A DNA stretch of 64,000 bases from Kutzneria chonburiensis (GCF_028622115.1 NZ_CP097263.1:4278001-4342000), one strand, 5' to 3'; shown: positions 1-7,990, counted from the stretch's first letter. Numbers and translations: made by a program. The notes: generated by a model from the letters alone, not told the origin.

Positions 1-90
1 GGCCGCGACTCCGACGCCGAACGCGTTCAACGGCAACTCGACCAACTCGACGACCCAGGTGTTGCCAGCGATGGTCCGGATGATTGCTGA
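1..90 (+). CDS. possible 3' end of a gene entering from the left
   Basis: A frame open from the left edge ends at TGA 88-90. Its 29 residues are hydrophilic and helix-like (for example AERVQRQLDQLDD). This would fit the charged C-terminal tail of an upstream protein, but the stretch is too short to assign a family. Short open frames on the other strand also cover this area, so the call is weak. Confidence 0.25.
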   Translation, partial: GRDSDAERVQRQLDQLDDPGVASDGPDDC

Positions 91-555
91 CCTGGCGGCC
101 GTCGAGGACGAACATCCTGACCACCGAAGAGCACTACACCGTGGCCGCGCCAGCCGCGGCGAGGGCGGTCGGCACTGCCACCAACCGAGAGCAGGAGCTC
201 CTGCACGGTGTCCAGCGCGAGCCTGACGGGGTCCTCCCGGTGCGTCACAACGGTCTCACCGCCCAGTCCGGGCCGGCCCGACGCTGCGCTGCTCTCGCAC
301 CGATACGGCGCTCAGCCAATCGCCCATGAACCAGCTCAATAAATTCCGCCGCGGAATTGCCTGAACGTCCGCGCCTCAAATGCGGAATAGCCTGAGCGTC
401 GCAGCACAACAACACCGGCCATACATGGCCGGTCACATTGCCTGTTCCGCCCGGAGATGCGCAGCCAGGATCTGTCTCACCGAAGCACCGGGACAAACCG
501 GAAACGGTCATCGAATTCCCGGCGACATCGCGCAGTAAATTCCCGAGGGGGACAC
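91..555. other. intergenic region without a convincing gene
   Basis: Short frames exist on both strands (for example 27-248 on the minus strand, whose first 30 residues look protein-like), but none has a supported start plus a family signature. The stretch 335-360 is AT-rich for this genome and contains the inverted repeat at 342-358. It probably carries the promoter of the downstream hydrolase pair. Confidence 0.4.
342..358. promoter_or_regulatory. inverted repeat AATTCCG-CCG-CGGAATT
   Basis: Perfect 7-bp arms around a 3-bp centre, about 200 bp upstream of the GTG at 556, in the only AT-rich patch of the intergenic region. It could be an operator or a small hairpin. The binding protein is unknown. 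Confidence 0.3.
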
Positions 556-2181
556 GTGAAATTCCGCAGGTTGTTGGCCGGGGTGCCGGCCCTTGCTTTG
601 CTTGCCGCGACCGTGACCACGGCGCTCGCGCCGGCCGGCGTCGCCGCGCCGAGCTCGACCGTGGCCGCCACGGCCGGTTCGGCCCAGGCCAACTCAACCC
701 TGGGCGGGCAGATCACCCGGTCCGAGGTGATCGACCGGGCCCGGTACTGGCTCGAGAACTCACCCTCCTACAACCAGGGCGCCTTCTCGGTCGACAAGGA
801 CGGCGACGGCTGGTACCGCCACGACTGCTCCGGCTACGTCTCCATGGCCCTGCACATCGCCAGCAGCCGCAGCAACCCCAGCCCCAACACCGCCGGTCTG
901 CCCGGATTCGCCCACAAGATCTCGCGGTCCGAGCTGAAGGCCGGCGACTTCCTCGACCGGTCGGCCGCCGACTATCCCGGCGACGGCCACACCTTCCTGT
1001 TCGAGAAGTGGGACGACAACAACGGCAACTTCTCCTACTACAACTTCGGCAGCACGCCGGTGAACCACGGCCACACCAACATCAACAACCCCAGCCTGGT
1101 CGGCCACCCGAACGCCAGCTACGTCGCCTACCGGTACAACAACATCGTCGACGACGCCCCGTCCGTGCCGCAGCGGCCGTCGCAGAAGGCGTTGGTGACC
1201 AAGGACGGCACCATCGCGTTGTTCCAGACCAACACCGACGGCAACGTCTGGAGCACCAAGCAGGATGCGGTCGGCGGCCCATTCCGGGCGTGGCAGCAGA
1301 TCAGCTCAGGCGTGCAGTTCTCCGGTACACCGGAAGCCGTCCAGCTGCCCAACGGCACCATCGCGCTCTATGACCACACGGTCGACAACCACGTGTTCGG
1401 CACAAGCCAGCAACAGCCCGGTGGGGCGTTCGATCCGTGGTACCAGATCGCCAGCGGCGGCGTGGCCAGCGATCCCACCGCGGTCGTGCTCAACAACGGA
1501 GCCATCGCTGTCTACGCCGTGTCCACGGACGGCAATTTCGTCGGCACCAACCAATCCGCTCCCGGCACCGACTTCCCGGACTGGGTCCACATCGGCAACG
1601 GCGGCGGCTGGACGGGCAAGCCCGCCATCGTCAAGCTCGCCAACGGAGCCATGGCGCTCTACTCACGCACCACCAACAACACCATCGTCGGCACCAGCCA
1701 ACCGGCACCCGGCACCGACTTCGACCCGTGGAGCCAGATCGGCAGCGGCGGCGTGGCCAGCGACCCCACCGCCGTGCTCCTGAACAACGGAGCCATCGCC
1801 CTCTACGCCGTCTCCACCGACGGCAACTTCGTCGGCACCAACCAGCCCGCCCCCGGCACCGACTTCCCGGACTGGGTCCACATCGGCAACGGCGGCGGCT
1901 GGACCGGCCGACCCGCCGTGATCAAACTCCCCAACGGCGCCATAGCGCTCTACTCCCGCACCACCAACAACACCATCGTCGGCACCAGCCAGCCCGCACC
2001 GGGCACCGACTTCGACCCGTGGAGCCAGATCGGCGGCGCGGGCGCGATCAGCGACCCCGCGGTCATTCTCAGCAGCACCAACACCATTGCGATCTACGTC
2101 GCGGCCGGCGCGGACTACGTGGCCGGGACCAGTCAGCAGACGCCCGGTGGGGACTTCCCCGAATGGACGCCGATTCGCTGA
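556..2181 (+). CDS. secreted NlpC/P60-like hydrolase with seven-repeat lectin-type beta-propeller
   Basis: Secreted protein of 541 residues. The GTG start follows GAGGGG with good spacing; the frame opens upstream, but without a comparable ribosome site. Residues 1-35 form a signal peptide. The head (about 50-195) has a putative catalytic Cys91 in HDCSGYVSMALH and His145 in DGHTFLFE, as in NlpC/P60-type amidase/peptidase folds. A Ca-loop-like DKDGDGWYRHD lies just before the Cys. Residues about 208-541 are seven repeats of about 48 residues with cores such as NGTIALY and GTDFDPW, the pattern of seven-bladed propeller lectins. Expected role: extracellular cell-wall cleavage or remodelling, with the propeller binding glycans. 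The head assignment rests on motif order only. The next gene starts 34 bp downstream and shares the propeller, so the two are probably co-transcribed. Confidence 0.8.
   Translation: MKFRRLLAGVPALALLAATVTTALAPAGVAAPSSTVAATAGSAQANSTLGGQITRSEVIDRARYWLENSPSYNQGAFSVDKDGDGWYRHDCSGYVSMALHIASSRSNPSPNTAGLPGFAHKISRSELKAGDFLDRSAADYPGDGHTFLFEKWDDNNGNFSYYNFGSTPVNHGHTNINNPSLVGHPNASYVAYRYNNIVDDAPSVPQRPSQKALVTKDGTIALFQTNTDGNVWSTKQDAVGGPFRAWQQISSGVQFSGTPEAVQLPNGTIALYDHTVDNHVFGTSQQQPGGAFDPWYQIASGGVASDPTAVVLNNGAIAVYAVSTDGNFVGTNQSAPGTDFPDWVHIGNGGGWTGKPAIVKLANGAMALYSRTTNNTIVGTSQPAPGTDFDPWSQIGSGGVASDPTAVLLNNGAIALYAVSTDGNFVGTNQPAPGTDFPDWVHIGNGGGWTGRPAVIKLPNGAIALYSRTTNNTIVGTSQPAPGTDFDPWSQIGGAGAISDPAVILSSTNTIAIYVAAGADYVAGTSQQTPGGDFPEWTPIR
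1174..2178 (+). repeat. seven-repeat propeller coding region, copy 1
   Basis: Seven tandem units of about 144 bp, each encoding about 48 residues with NG-x-IALY and FxxW motifs. Alternate units are more alike (units 3 and 5; units 4 and 6), which suggests growth by duplication of pairs. The whole block recurs at 2810-3814 with very high nucleotide similarity. Confidence 0.8.
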
Positions 2182-2215
2182 CCGTGCCCGTTCACTTGCC
2201 AGCAAAGGAAAAACG

Positions 2216-3817
2216 ATGAAGCACACCCCGATCAGGACGACAATCGCCGCGCTGCTCGTCGCCGCCGCGGGCCTGACCGCCACGGCCGTCACCGCGACCG
2301 CCGCCCCGCTCAACGCCATGGCCCTGCCGCAGCTCGCGTGCCAGCCCGGCGGCCCCAACAGCACCGACTCCGCGATCGCCGACCAGGTCAGCCGTCAGCT
2401 CGGCGCGACGTTCAACGCGTACCAGATGTCCTGCGGCCGGGCCATTGCCGGCGTGGTGCAGTCGAGAGGCTTACCCAAGCAGGCGCTGTACATCGCGCTC
2501 ACGACGGCGCTGACCGAGACCACCCTGCACAACTACGGCGCGGGCGCCGGGCAGGATCATGACAGCCTCGGTCTGTTCCAGCAGCGGCCGAGCCAGGGCT
2601 GGGGCACGCCGGCGCAGCTCGAGGACCCGGTGTACGCCACCAACAAGTTCCTCGACGTGATGCTCACCAAGGACTGGCAGAACCAGGCCATCCACATCAC
2701 CTGCCAGCAGGTGCAGCGGTCGGGCACCGCCGACGGCAGCAACTACCTGGCCTGGGTCGGCCGAGCCCAGGTGATCGCGGACGCGCTGTGGGGCCAACAG
2801 GTCACCCCGCGGCCGTCGCAGAAGGCATTGGTGACCAAGGACGGCACCATCGCGTTGTTCCAGACCAACACCGACGGCAACGTCTGGAGCACCAAACAGG
2901 ACACTGTTGGCGGCCCATTCCGGGCGTGGCAGCAGATCAGCTCAGGCGTGCAGTTCTCCGGTACGCCGGAAGCCGTCCAGTTGCCCAACGGTGTGATCGC
3001 GCTCTATGACCACACGGTCGACAACCACGTCTTCGGCACAAGCCAGCAACAGCCCAGTGGAGCGTTCGATCCGTGGTACCAGATCGCCAGCGGCGGCGTC
3101 GCCGGCGACCCGACCGCGGTCGTGCTCAACAACGGGGCCATCGCGGTCTACGCCGTGTCCACCGACGGCAACTTCGTCGGCACCAACCAATCGGCCCCCG
3201 GCACCGACTTCCCGGACTGGGTGTTCATCAACTCCGACCACCAGTCCACCGGCAAGCCCGCAGTCGTCAAACTGGCCAACGGCGCCGTCGCCCTGTACGC
3301 CCACACGGTCAACAACACCATCGTCGGCAGCAGCCAACCGGCGCCGGGCACCGACTTCGATCCCTGGAGCCAGATCGGCAGCGGCGGCGTGGCCAGCGAT
3401 CCCACCGCGGTCGTGCTCAACAACGGAGCCATCGCCGTCTACGCCGTGTCCACCGACGGCAACTTCGTCGGCACCAACCAATCCGCCCCCGGCACCGACT
3501 TCCCAGACTGGGTCCACATCGGCAACGGCGGCGGCTGGACCGGCCGACCCGCCGTGATCAAACTCCCCAACGGCGCCATGGCGCTCTACTCCCGCACCAC
3601 CAACAACACCATCGTCGGCACCAGCCAACCGGCACCCGGCACGAACTTCGACCCGTGGAGCCAGATCGGCGGCGCAGGCGCGATCAGCGACCCCGCGGTG
3701 ATCCTGACCAGCACCGGCACGATCGCGATCTACGTCGCGGCCGCCGCCGACTACGTCGCCGGCACCAGCCAGCAGACGCCAGGCGGAGACTTCCCCGAGT
3801 GGGTCCCGATCCGCTGA
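2216..3817 (+). CDS. secreted lysozyme/transglycosylase-like protein with seven-repeat lectin-type beta-propeller
   Basis: A 533-residue secreted protein. ATG 2216 follows AAAGGAAAAACG, and the frame upstream overlaps the previous gene and lacks a signal peptide. Residues 1-30 are a signal peptide. The head (about 40-195) has the lysozyme-like/transglycosylase layout of actinobacterial wall hydrolases: candidate acid E101 in TALTETTLHNYG, then DHDSLGLFQQRPSQGWG, then a helical end with paired cysteines. The C-terminal 335 residues are the same seven-repeat propeller as in the gene before it. The pair therefore looks like two wall-active enzymes sharing one targeting domain. Codon 86 is TTA (2471-2473), rare in such genomes and a possible bldA-type control point. 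A hairpin follows the stop. Confidence 0.8.
   Translation: MKHTPIRTTIAALLVAAAGLTATAVTATAAPLNAMALPQLACQPGGPNSTDSAIADQVSRQLGATFNAYQMSCGRAIAGVVQSRGLPKQALYIALTTALTETTLHNYGAGAGQDHDSLGLFQQRPSQGWGTPAQLEDPVYATNKFLDVMLTKDWQNQAIHITCQQVQRSGTADGSNYLAWVGRAQVIADALWGQQVTPRPSQKALVTKDGTIALFQTNTDGNVWSTKQDTVGGPFRAWQQISSGVQFSGTPEAVQLPNGVIALYDHTVDNHVFGTSQQQPSGAFDPWYQIASGGVAGDPTAVVLNNGAIAVYAVSTDGNFVGTNQSAPGTDFPDWVFINSDHQSTGKPAVVKLANGAVALYAHTVNNTIVGSSQPAPGTDFDPWSQIGSGGVASDPTAVVLNNGAIAVYAVSTDGNFVGTNQSAPGTDFPDWVHIGNGGGWTGRPAVIKLPNGAMALYSRTTNNTIVGTSQPAPGTNFDPWSQIGGAGAISDPAVILTSTGTIAIYVAAAADYVAGTSQQTPGGDFPEWVPIR
2810..3814 (+). repeat. seven-repeat propeller coding region, copy 2
   Basis: Nearly the same DNA as 1174-2178. 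The first 150 bp differ at only a handful of positions, while unit 3/4 has diverged (INSDHQSTG instead of IGNGGGWTG). It is fused here to a different catalytic head, so a complete domain was duplicated. Confidence 0.8.
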
Positions 3818-3830
3818 CAGCGTGACCGAG

Positions 3831-3861
3831 CGGCCCGTCGACGACCAGCGCCGACGGGCCG
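3831..3861 (+). terminator. hairpin after the hydrolase pair
   Basis: CGGCCCGTCG and CGACGGGCCG form a perfect 10-bp stem with an 11-nt loop, 13 bp after the stop codon and followed by TTCTGCTGT. It is a likely terminator of the two-gene unit. Confidence 0.65.
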
Positions 3862-3892
3862 TTCTGCTGTCAGGCCGGCTGCCGGCTGAAGA

Positions 3893-4069
3893 TCACTGCA
3901 CGTTGTCCCAGGCGCCGGCCGAGGCGACGATCATGGTTTGCCGCGACACCAGGGAGCTCGGACTCGGCGCGTTGACGACGCTTCCCTTGCGGTAGCCCCC
4001 GAACAGCAGGCCGAGCAACAGCACCGCGAGGACGGCCAGCAGCAACCACAGCCAGATCGATCTACGCAC
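3893..4069 (-). CDS. 58-residue single-pass membrane protein
   Basis: GTG start preceded by GGGGAGGCGCA. The product has an Arg-rich N-terminus (VRRS), one strongly hydrophobic helix (residues 5-24), a short basic stretch (YRKGS) and a polar tail ending AGAWDNVQ. It is divergently arranged, 90 bp from the DUF4230 gene. The topology is a small bitopic membrane protein with no recognised family. The ribosome site, Arg-TM-Lys pattern and coding bias support a real gene. It may act with the neighbouring membrane-anchored DUF4230 protein; this is inferred from position only. Confidence 0.55.
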   Translation of the reverse strand: MRRSIWLWLLLAVLAVLLLGLLFGGYRKGSVVNAPSPSSLVSRQTMIVASAGAWDNVQ

Positions 4070-4159
4070 TGCGCCTCCCCGCGTTTCCCCTACGATGAAT
4101 AGCCGTACGCCCGCTCATCAAACCGTCGACAGCACGGTACTGGCAGCGAGGGGAGTCAC

Positions 4160-4819
4160 GTGCGCATGGGGATCTGGCGGAAACGTGCCATCGCCGCGGT
4201 TGTCGCCGTCGTCCTCCTATTGGCGGCACTATTGGTTGGATCGGCCGTACAACTGTTACCCCAGTTGCGCAATCCGTTCGCCGACACAACCCAGGAGCGG
4301 TCCGGGCCCGTTCTGCTCAAGTCTATCGTCCAGATGTCCCGGTACGAGGCTGCCAGCGGCACCTTCCAGGTCGTCGTGGACATCTCGTCGGGCAACTCGT
4401 TCCTGCCGAGCTTTCTGGAAGGCAGCGACACGATGTTCGTCGGTGTCGGCACCGTGAACGCCTACGTCGACTTCGCCCACCTCTCGGGCGACGCCGTGCA
4501 TGTGTCCGACGACCGGCTGTCCGCCACGATCACCCTGGACCACGCCCAGTTGGCCGCCGCGGCGCTGGACGTCAAACAGTCCTACGTCTACGCGCAGCAG
4601 CAAGGGTTGTTCACCAGGATCAACGACTTCCTCAACGGCAACCCGAACTCCCAACAAGCGCTCTACGAGCTGGCGCAACGCAACATCCAAGACGCCGCTG
4701 GCAAAAGTGAGCTGACCGCCGACGCCGAACGCAACACCAAGGCCATGCTGGTCAACCTGCTGCAGTCACTGGGTTTCAAGGCCGTCACCGTCACCTTCGG
4801 CCACCCGAGCACGAACTGA
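4160..4819 (+). CDS. DUF4230 membrane-anchored protein
   Basis: The 219-residue product has a basic start, a transmembrane helix at about 9-31 and an extracytoplasmic domain with the layout of DUF4230 proteins (VQMSRYEAASGTFQVVVDI, then VGTVNAYVDF, and a C-terminal LLQSLGFKAVTVTF). The molecular function of the family is unknown. The GTG at 4160 is preceded by GAGGGGAG at 4149-4155 and is preferred over ATG 4166. Leucine codon 33 is TTA (4256-4258), so translation may depend on the rare leucyl tRNA (bldA) as in Streptomyces. The only close partner is the divergent 58-residue membrane protein. A bidirectional hairpin follows. Confidence 0.75.
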   Translation: MRMGIWRKRAIAAVVAVVLLLAALLVGSAVQLLPQLRNPFADTTQERSGPVLLKSIVQMSRYEAASGTFQVVVDISSGNSFLPSFLEGSDTMFVGVGTVNAYVDFAHLSGDAVHVSDDRLSATITLDHAQLAAAALDVKQSYVYAQQQGLFTRINDFLNGNPNSQQALYELAQRNIQDAAGKSELTADAERNTKAMLVNLLQSLGFKAVTVTFGHPSTN

Positions 4820-4902
4820 TTGGGGATGGTGGCAGCCGCGCGCCAACGCACTCTCGGGCCCTCGACAGGGAACCCACCGGGCGGCGTCATAGCAGGTCAG
4901 AC

Positions 4903-4930
4903 GGCCCCTGGTGCACTCGCACCGGGGGCC
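4903..4930. terminator. bidirectional hairpin between convergent genes
   Basis: GGCCCCTGGTGC and GCACCGGGGGCC form a 12-bp stem with one mismatch and a 4-nt loop, followed by ATTCTTGT. It lies between the stop codons of the DUF4230 gene and the VOC gene. Confidence 0.6.
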
Positions 4931-5051
4931 ATTCTTGTCCCCTGCCTGTCCCGTGGCCAGCGATGGACACCCACAGATGCTGACGGACAGTGACAGGCCC
5001 CGCCGTCCCGCACCCATCAGCGTTTACGCTGGTCAGAGGCGGAAAATGCCC

Positions 5052-5585
5052 TCAGCCGGCGGTGCCGTCGAGGTGCAGGGAGTTGCCGGCGAAGATGCCC
5101 AGCTCTTCCTGGTAGAACTCGAGGCCGACGCCGTTGGGGTCGCGGACGTAGAGGCTGTCGTCGGCGCCGCGGTCGGGGCCGAGGTAGTCGATGCCCTCGG
5201 CGTCGAGCTTGGCCTTGATGGCGGCGAAGTGCTCGGCGTCGACGGACAGGGCCAGGTGCTGCACGGCGCCGACGGTCTCGACGTAGTCCTGGTGGGGATG
5301 GCCGGGGAAGTCGAAGAAGCCCAGCAGGTTGCGGTTGCCGAGGTCGAAGAAGAAGTGGCTGGAGCCGGCGTAGTCGCGGTTCTCGACCAGCTCGACCAGG
5401 GGAAAGCCGAGGAACTCCTGGTAGAAGCGGATGGTGGCCTCGACATCCTTGGCGACCAGGGCGAGGTGGTGCACGCCCCGGACGGGGGTGGCGGGACGCT
5501 CCCCGACGGGTCGCAGGTACTTGTCCTTGAGCTCGGCGCGGCGGGCCCGCGCGGCCTCCAGCTCGGCGCCTTCCGGTTGCGGCAT
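5052..5585 (-). CDS. VOC (vicinal oxygen chelate) family protein
   Basis: The 177-residue protein has a charged N-terminal helix, then two betaalphabetabetabeta modules of the glyoxalase/dioxygenase fold. The first begins GVHHLALVAKDVEATIRFY (putative metal His), the second AVQHLALSVDAEHF, and GVGLEFYQEEL gives a C-terminal Glu ligand. It is one unit of a metal-dependent ring-cleaving dioxygenase or lyase; the substrate cannot be told. The ATG at 5585 follows GAGAGGAGAG. Its promoter (TATACT) and an operator-like palindrome lie in the 40 bp before it and overlap the end of trpF, so it seems controlled separately from trpF. MarR-type control of VOC dioxygenase genes is common, but no MarR gene is seen in this window. 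Confidence 0.8.
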   Translation of the reverse strand: MPQPEGAELEAARARRAELKDKYLRPVGERPATPVRGVHHLALVAKDVEATIRFYQEFLGFPLVELVENRDYAGSSHFFFDLGNRNLLGFFDFPGHPHQDYVETVGAVQHLALSVDAEHFAAIKAKLDAEGIDYLGPDRGADDSLYVRDPNGVGLEFYQEELGIFAGNSLHLDGTAG

Positions 5586-5610
5586 GGTGCTCTCCTCTCG
5601 GGTCGTCACC

Positions 5611-5630
5611 AGTATAGTTGAATGCTCAAC
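5611..5630 (-). promoter_or_regulatory. promoter and MarR-like operator of the VOC gene
   Basis: Reading on the minus strand, the palindrome GTTGA-GCAT-TCAAC (5617-5630) runs directly into a -10-like TATACT (5611-5616), 26 bp before the start codon. TTGA-N4-TCAA is typical of MarR-family operators. A protein bound here would cover the -10/-35 spacer. The palindrome also contains the trpF stop codon. Confidence 0.55.
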
Positions 5631-6309
5631 AACTCGCCACCGCCTGGACGAAGGCGCGGATCCGGCCGTGATCCTTGACCCCTTTGGACGCCTCGACGCC
5701 GGAGCTGACGTCGACGGAGAGGGTCCGACAGAGCGGGCGCAGGGCGGCGATGCCGGCGGCGACGTTGTCGGGGGTGAGGCCGCCGGACAGGACCAGGTGC
5801 GACGAGGGTGCGGCCGGCAGCAGGGACCAGTCGAAGGTGCGACCGCCGCCGCCGTAGCCCGGAACGTGAGCATCCAACAGGATGGCCCGCGCTTGATCGA
5901 AACGCTTCGAGAAGCCGACCAGGTCGAACGGCGGCGCGTCGGGGTCCAGCGGGATGCGTGCGGCACGAAGGAAGGCGTAGCGCCCGAAACCCGAAGCCTC
6001 GTGACACTCCTCGGGCGTCTCGTCGCCGTGGAACTGCAACAACGCGCCGGGCACACCGGCGGCGGTGGCCAGCACCTCGGCCGGCGGGGTGTTCACGAAC
6101 AGCAGCACCGGCGTGACGAAGGCCGGCAGCCGCGCGGCCAACTCGGCGGCTCGTTGCGGCGTCACATATCTCGGGCTCGGCGGGTAGAGCACGAAGCCGA
6201 TCGCGCCGGCCCCCGCCCCGACCGCCGCATCCACGTCCTCGGGCCTGGTCAGGCCACAGATCTTCACGGGCGTCGCACTCCCCATGGGCCGCACCGTACA
6301 CGTAGTCAC
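5626..6309 (-). CDS. trpF: phosphoribosylanthranilate isomerase TrpF
   Basis: Cytoplasmic TIM-barrel enzyme converting N-(5-phosphoribosyl)anthranilate to the CdRP intermediate of tryptophan synthesis. Family marks in order: VKICGLTRPED with the catalytic Cys, GAIGFVLYPPSPRYVTP, QFHGDET, then LVLSGGLTPDNV and the phosphate-binding SVDVSSGVE. The length (227 residues) is normal. The GTG at 6309 has GGGGGAAG just upstream; ATG 6285 (MGSATPVKICG) is the alternative and resembles family starts better but lacks a ribosome site. The gene stands alone, away from other trp genes. Many actinobacteria lack trpF and use the bifunctional PriA, so this copy may serve a special pathway or be redundant. Confidence 0.88.
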   Translation of the reverse strand: MTTCTVRPMGSATPVKICGLTRPEDVDAAVGAGAGAIGFVLYPPSPRYVTPQRAAELAARLPAFVTPVLLFVNTPPAEVLATAAGVPGALLQFHGDETPEECHEASGFGRYAFLRAARIPLDPDAPPFDLVGFSKRFDQARAILLDAHVPGYGGGGRTFDWSLLPAAPSSHLVLSGGLTPDNVAAGIAALRPLCRTLSVDVSSGVEASKGVKDHGRIRAFVQAVASC

Positions 6310-6370
6310 GGGCTTCCCCCATTCGAGTTCACCACGCTAACGGGACCGTCTCCACGGCGAACTAACCGAC

Positions 6371-7123
6371 ATGACGCCATGCCCGACGTGCGGCCGGGAA
6401 CTCGGTCCCCACGCGCGGTTCTGTGGATCGTGCGGAACGCCCGTCGCGCAGCAGCCGCAGCCGCAGCAGCCACTGCCGCCCGAGCCGCAGACGATCCCCC
6501 AGCCGACGCAGTACCCGCCGCCGGTCCAGTCCCGTCACAGCGCGCCGCGCAGCCTGCTGCTGCCGATCGTCGCCGGCGTCGCCGTGCTTGCGCTGGCAAC
6601 AACCGGCGTCGTCGTGTTCCTGTTGCCCCGCTCCACAAGCGAGGCCCAGCCGCCGGCCACGACCAGCAGCGCGCCGACGACCACGACCACCTTCACCACC
6701 ACGGTCACCACGACCACGGAGACGACAACCACGACCACGCCGAGGCCGCCGACCGAGTCCGACCTCCAGGAGCAGGCCCGCGCCGACCACGACACCGTGG
6801 AAACCCTTGTCGGACAGTGGGTTCCGCAGATCTCGTCGAAGAAGCCGGGCCTGGTGGTCAACGGTGTGCAGTTCGGCTATCCCGAGATCATGGCCGACTA
6901 CCAGTCGCTGAAGGCCCGCTTCCCGCAGGCCGTGCTGCTGAACTCCAACGACTACACCAACTTCTCCGGCAAGGACTTCTGGGTCACGGTGCAGGCCACC
7001 ACCTTCGGCACGGCCGACGAGGCCAACGCCTGGTGCGACCAGCAGGGCTTCGCCACCGACGACTGCTACGCCAGCCGCCTCATGCACACCGGCGGCCCGG
7101 CCGGGAACTCCAAGACCCGTTAG
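6371..7123 (+). CDS. zinc-ribbon, single-pass, Thr-rich-linker membrane protein
   Basis: Residues 4-22 form a four-Cys zinc ribbon (CPTCGRELGPHARFCGSCG). A Pro/Gln-rich stretch follows, then one transmembrane helix (about 62-85), a long Thr/Pro linker (about 95-130) and an extracytoplasmic domain of about 110 residues. That domain has the pattern VVNGVQFGYPEIMADYQSLKARFP and ends with two cysteines, resembling a SPOR-like substrate-receptor domain. The function is unknown; the layout suggests a sensor or scaffold with a cytosolic zinc finger and an external ligand domain. It is divergent from trpF, and its stop codon overlaps the stop of the convergent SnoaL-like gene by 3 bp. The ribosome site is weak. 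Confidence 0.7.
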   Translation: MTPCPTCGRELGPHARFCGSCGTPVAQQPQPQQPLPPEPQTIPQPTQYPPPVQSRHSAPRSLLLPIVAGVAVLALATTGVVVFLLPRSTSEAQPPATTSSAPTTTTTFTTTVTTTTETTTTTTPRPPTESDLQEQARADHDTVETLVGQWVPQISSKKPGLVVNGVQFGYPEIMADYQSLKARFPQAVLLNSNDYTNFSGKDFWVTVQATTFGTADEANAWCDQQGFATDDCYASRLMHTGGPAGNSKTR

Positions 7124-7581
7124 CCGACCCGGGCGGCCCACGTCGCCGGGTCGGCCAACTGCGCCAACAGCCGGGCCCGTCCGCCGGAATTGGTGCTCAC
7201 GGCGACGGTGTTGTGGTAGTCCCGCGACCGCGTGATCTTCCCGTTCACGACCGTGGTCACGATGGCGTTGTGCACCCGGTAGGGCTCACCGGTCGCCCGC
7301 GCGAAGCCCCGATATTCCCACTCCGCCACGACTTCGTCCGGCCCGGTCTCATGGATCACGAGGTCGTGCACCTCGACGTTGCGCAGGTTCGACGGGTCAC
7401 GCCCGGACATCGCGGCCAGCACGCCGGCGGAGCCGACGATGGTCAGCGGCCTCGGCAGCTCCAGCCGGACCTCCACCGGCGCGTCTTCCGTGTACAGCGA
7501 GGCAAAACGGGCGATATCGCCGGCGGCGGAGGCGTGGATCAGATCGGTGACGACCTCGGCCGGTGTCGGGTACTCAGCCAT
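7120..7581 (-). CDS. SnoaL/NTF2-fold protein, second of a pair
   Basis: A 153-residue alpha+beta cone protein with the SnoaL-like order: helix start TPAEVVTDLIHASAAGDIARFASLYTED, a central strand VEVRLELP, and EVVAEWEYRGFARATGEPY then IVTTVVNGKITRSRDYHN. Such proteins are ketosteroid-isomerase-like isomerases or small-ligand binders; the substrate is unknown. The start lies inside the end of the preceding paralog (8-bp overlap), so the pair is translationally coupled. Confidence 0.75.
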   Translation of the reverse strand: MAEYPTPAEVVTDLIHASAAGDIARFASLYTEDAPVEVRLELPRPLTIVGSAGVLAAMSGRDPSNLRNVEVHDLVIHETGPDEVVAEWEYRGFARATGEPYRVHNAIVTTVVNGKITRSRDYHNTVAVSTNSGGRARLLAQLADPATWAARVG

Positions 7582-7990
7582 TCAGCGCCTCCAGCAACGG
7601 GTTCAGGCCACCGGTGATGAAGGCCCGCGTGACGTGGTCGAGGTAGGGCCGCTCGCTCACGATGCGACCGTCGCGGACCCGGACGATGAGCAGGTTGCCG
7701 GTCACGACGTCCTGGCCGGTATCGGGATTCCGGCCCACGTAGTCCCATTCGGCGATGGCCACCTCGGGGTCCGGCGTGGTCCGGATCGTGAGGTCACGCA
7801 CCGGCAGCGCGGTGTGGCAGGCCTTGACCAGCGCACGGGCCTCGGCCCCGCCGAACAGCATCGGGCCGTCGGGGGCCAGCGGCGCGAACACGACGCAGTC
7901 GTCGGAGTAGAGCTCGGCCGCGTCGGCGAAGCGGCCGGTGGCGAAGCACTCGATCAGCTGACCGACCACTTCGGACGGTGTGTCTGCCAT
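7574..7990 (-). CDS. SnoaL/NTF2-fold protein, first of a pair
   Basis: A 138-residue paralog of the overlapping downstream gene. It shares the pattern EVVGQLIECFATGRFADAAELYSDDCVVFAPLA in the N-terminal helix/strand, EVAIAEWDYVGRNPDTGQ in the middle and LLIVRVRDGRIVSERPYLDH near the end. The two probably arose by tandem duplication and could form a heterodimer, since this fold dimerises. Function not assignable; the fold is well supported. Confidence 0.75.
   Translation of the reverse strand: MADTPSEVVGQLIECFATGRFADAAELYSDDCVVFAPLAPDGPMLFGGAEARALVKACHTALPVRDLTIRTTPDPEVAIAEWDYVGRNPDTGQDVVTGNLLIVRVRDGRIVSERPYLDHVTRAFITGGLNPLLEALNG

Noticed and set aside
27-248. Minus-strand frame of 73 codons at the left edge
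   Set aside because: The first 30 residues look protein-like but the remainder is low-complexity Ser/Arg. No supported start, and it overlaps another possible gene end.
457-555. Upstream extension of the first hydrolase gene
   Set aside because: GTG 556 has an ideal ribosome site and gives a clean signal peptide; the extension is Arg/Ser-rich.
5606-6322. Alternative minus-strand frame covering trpF
   Set aside because: trpF has complete family motifs; the other frame is Arg/Gly-rich without homologous features.
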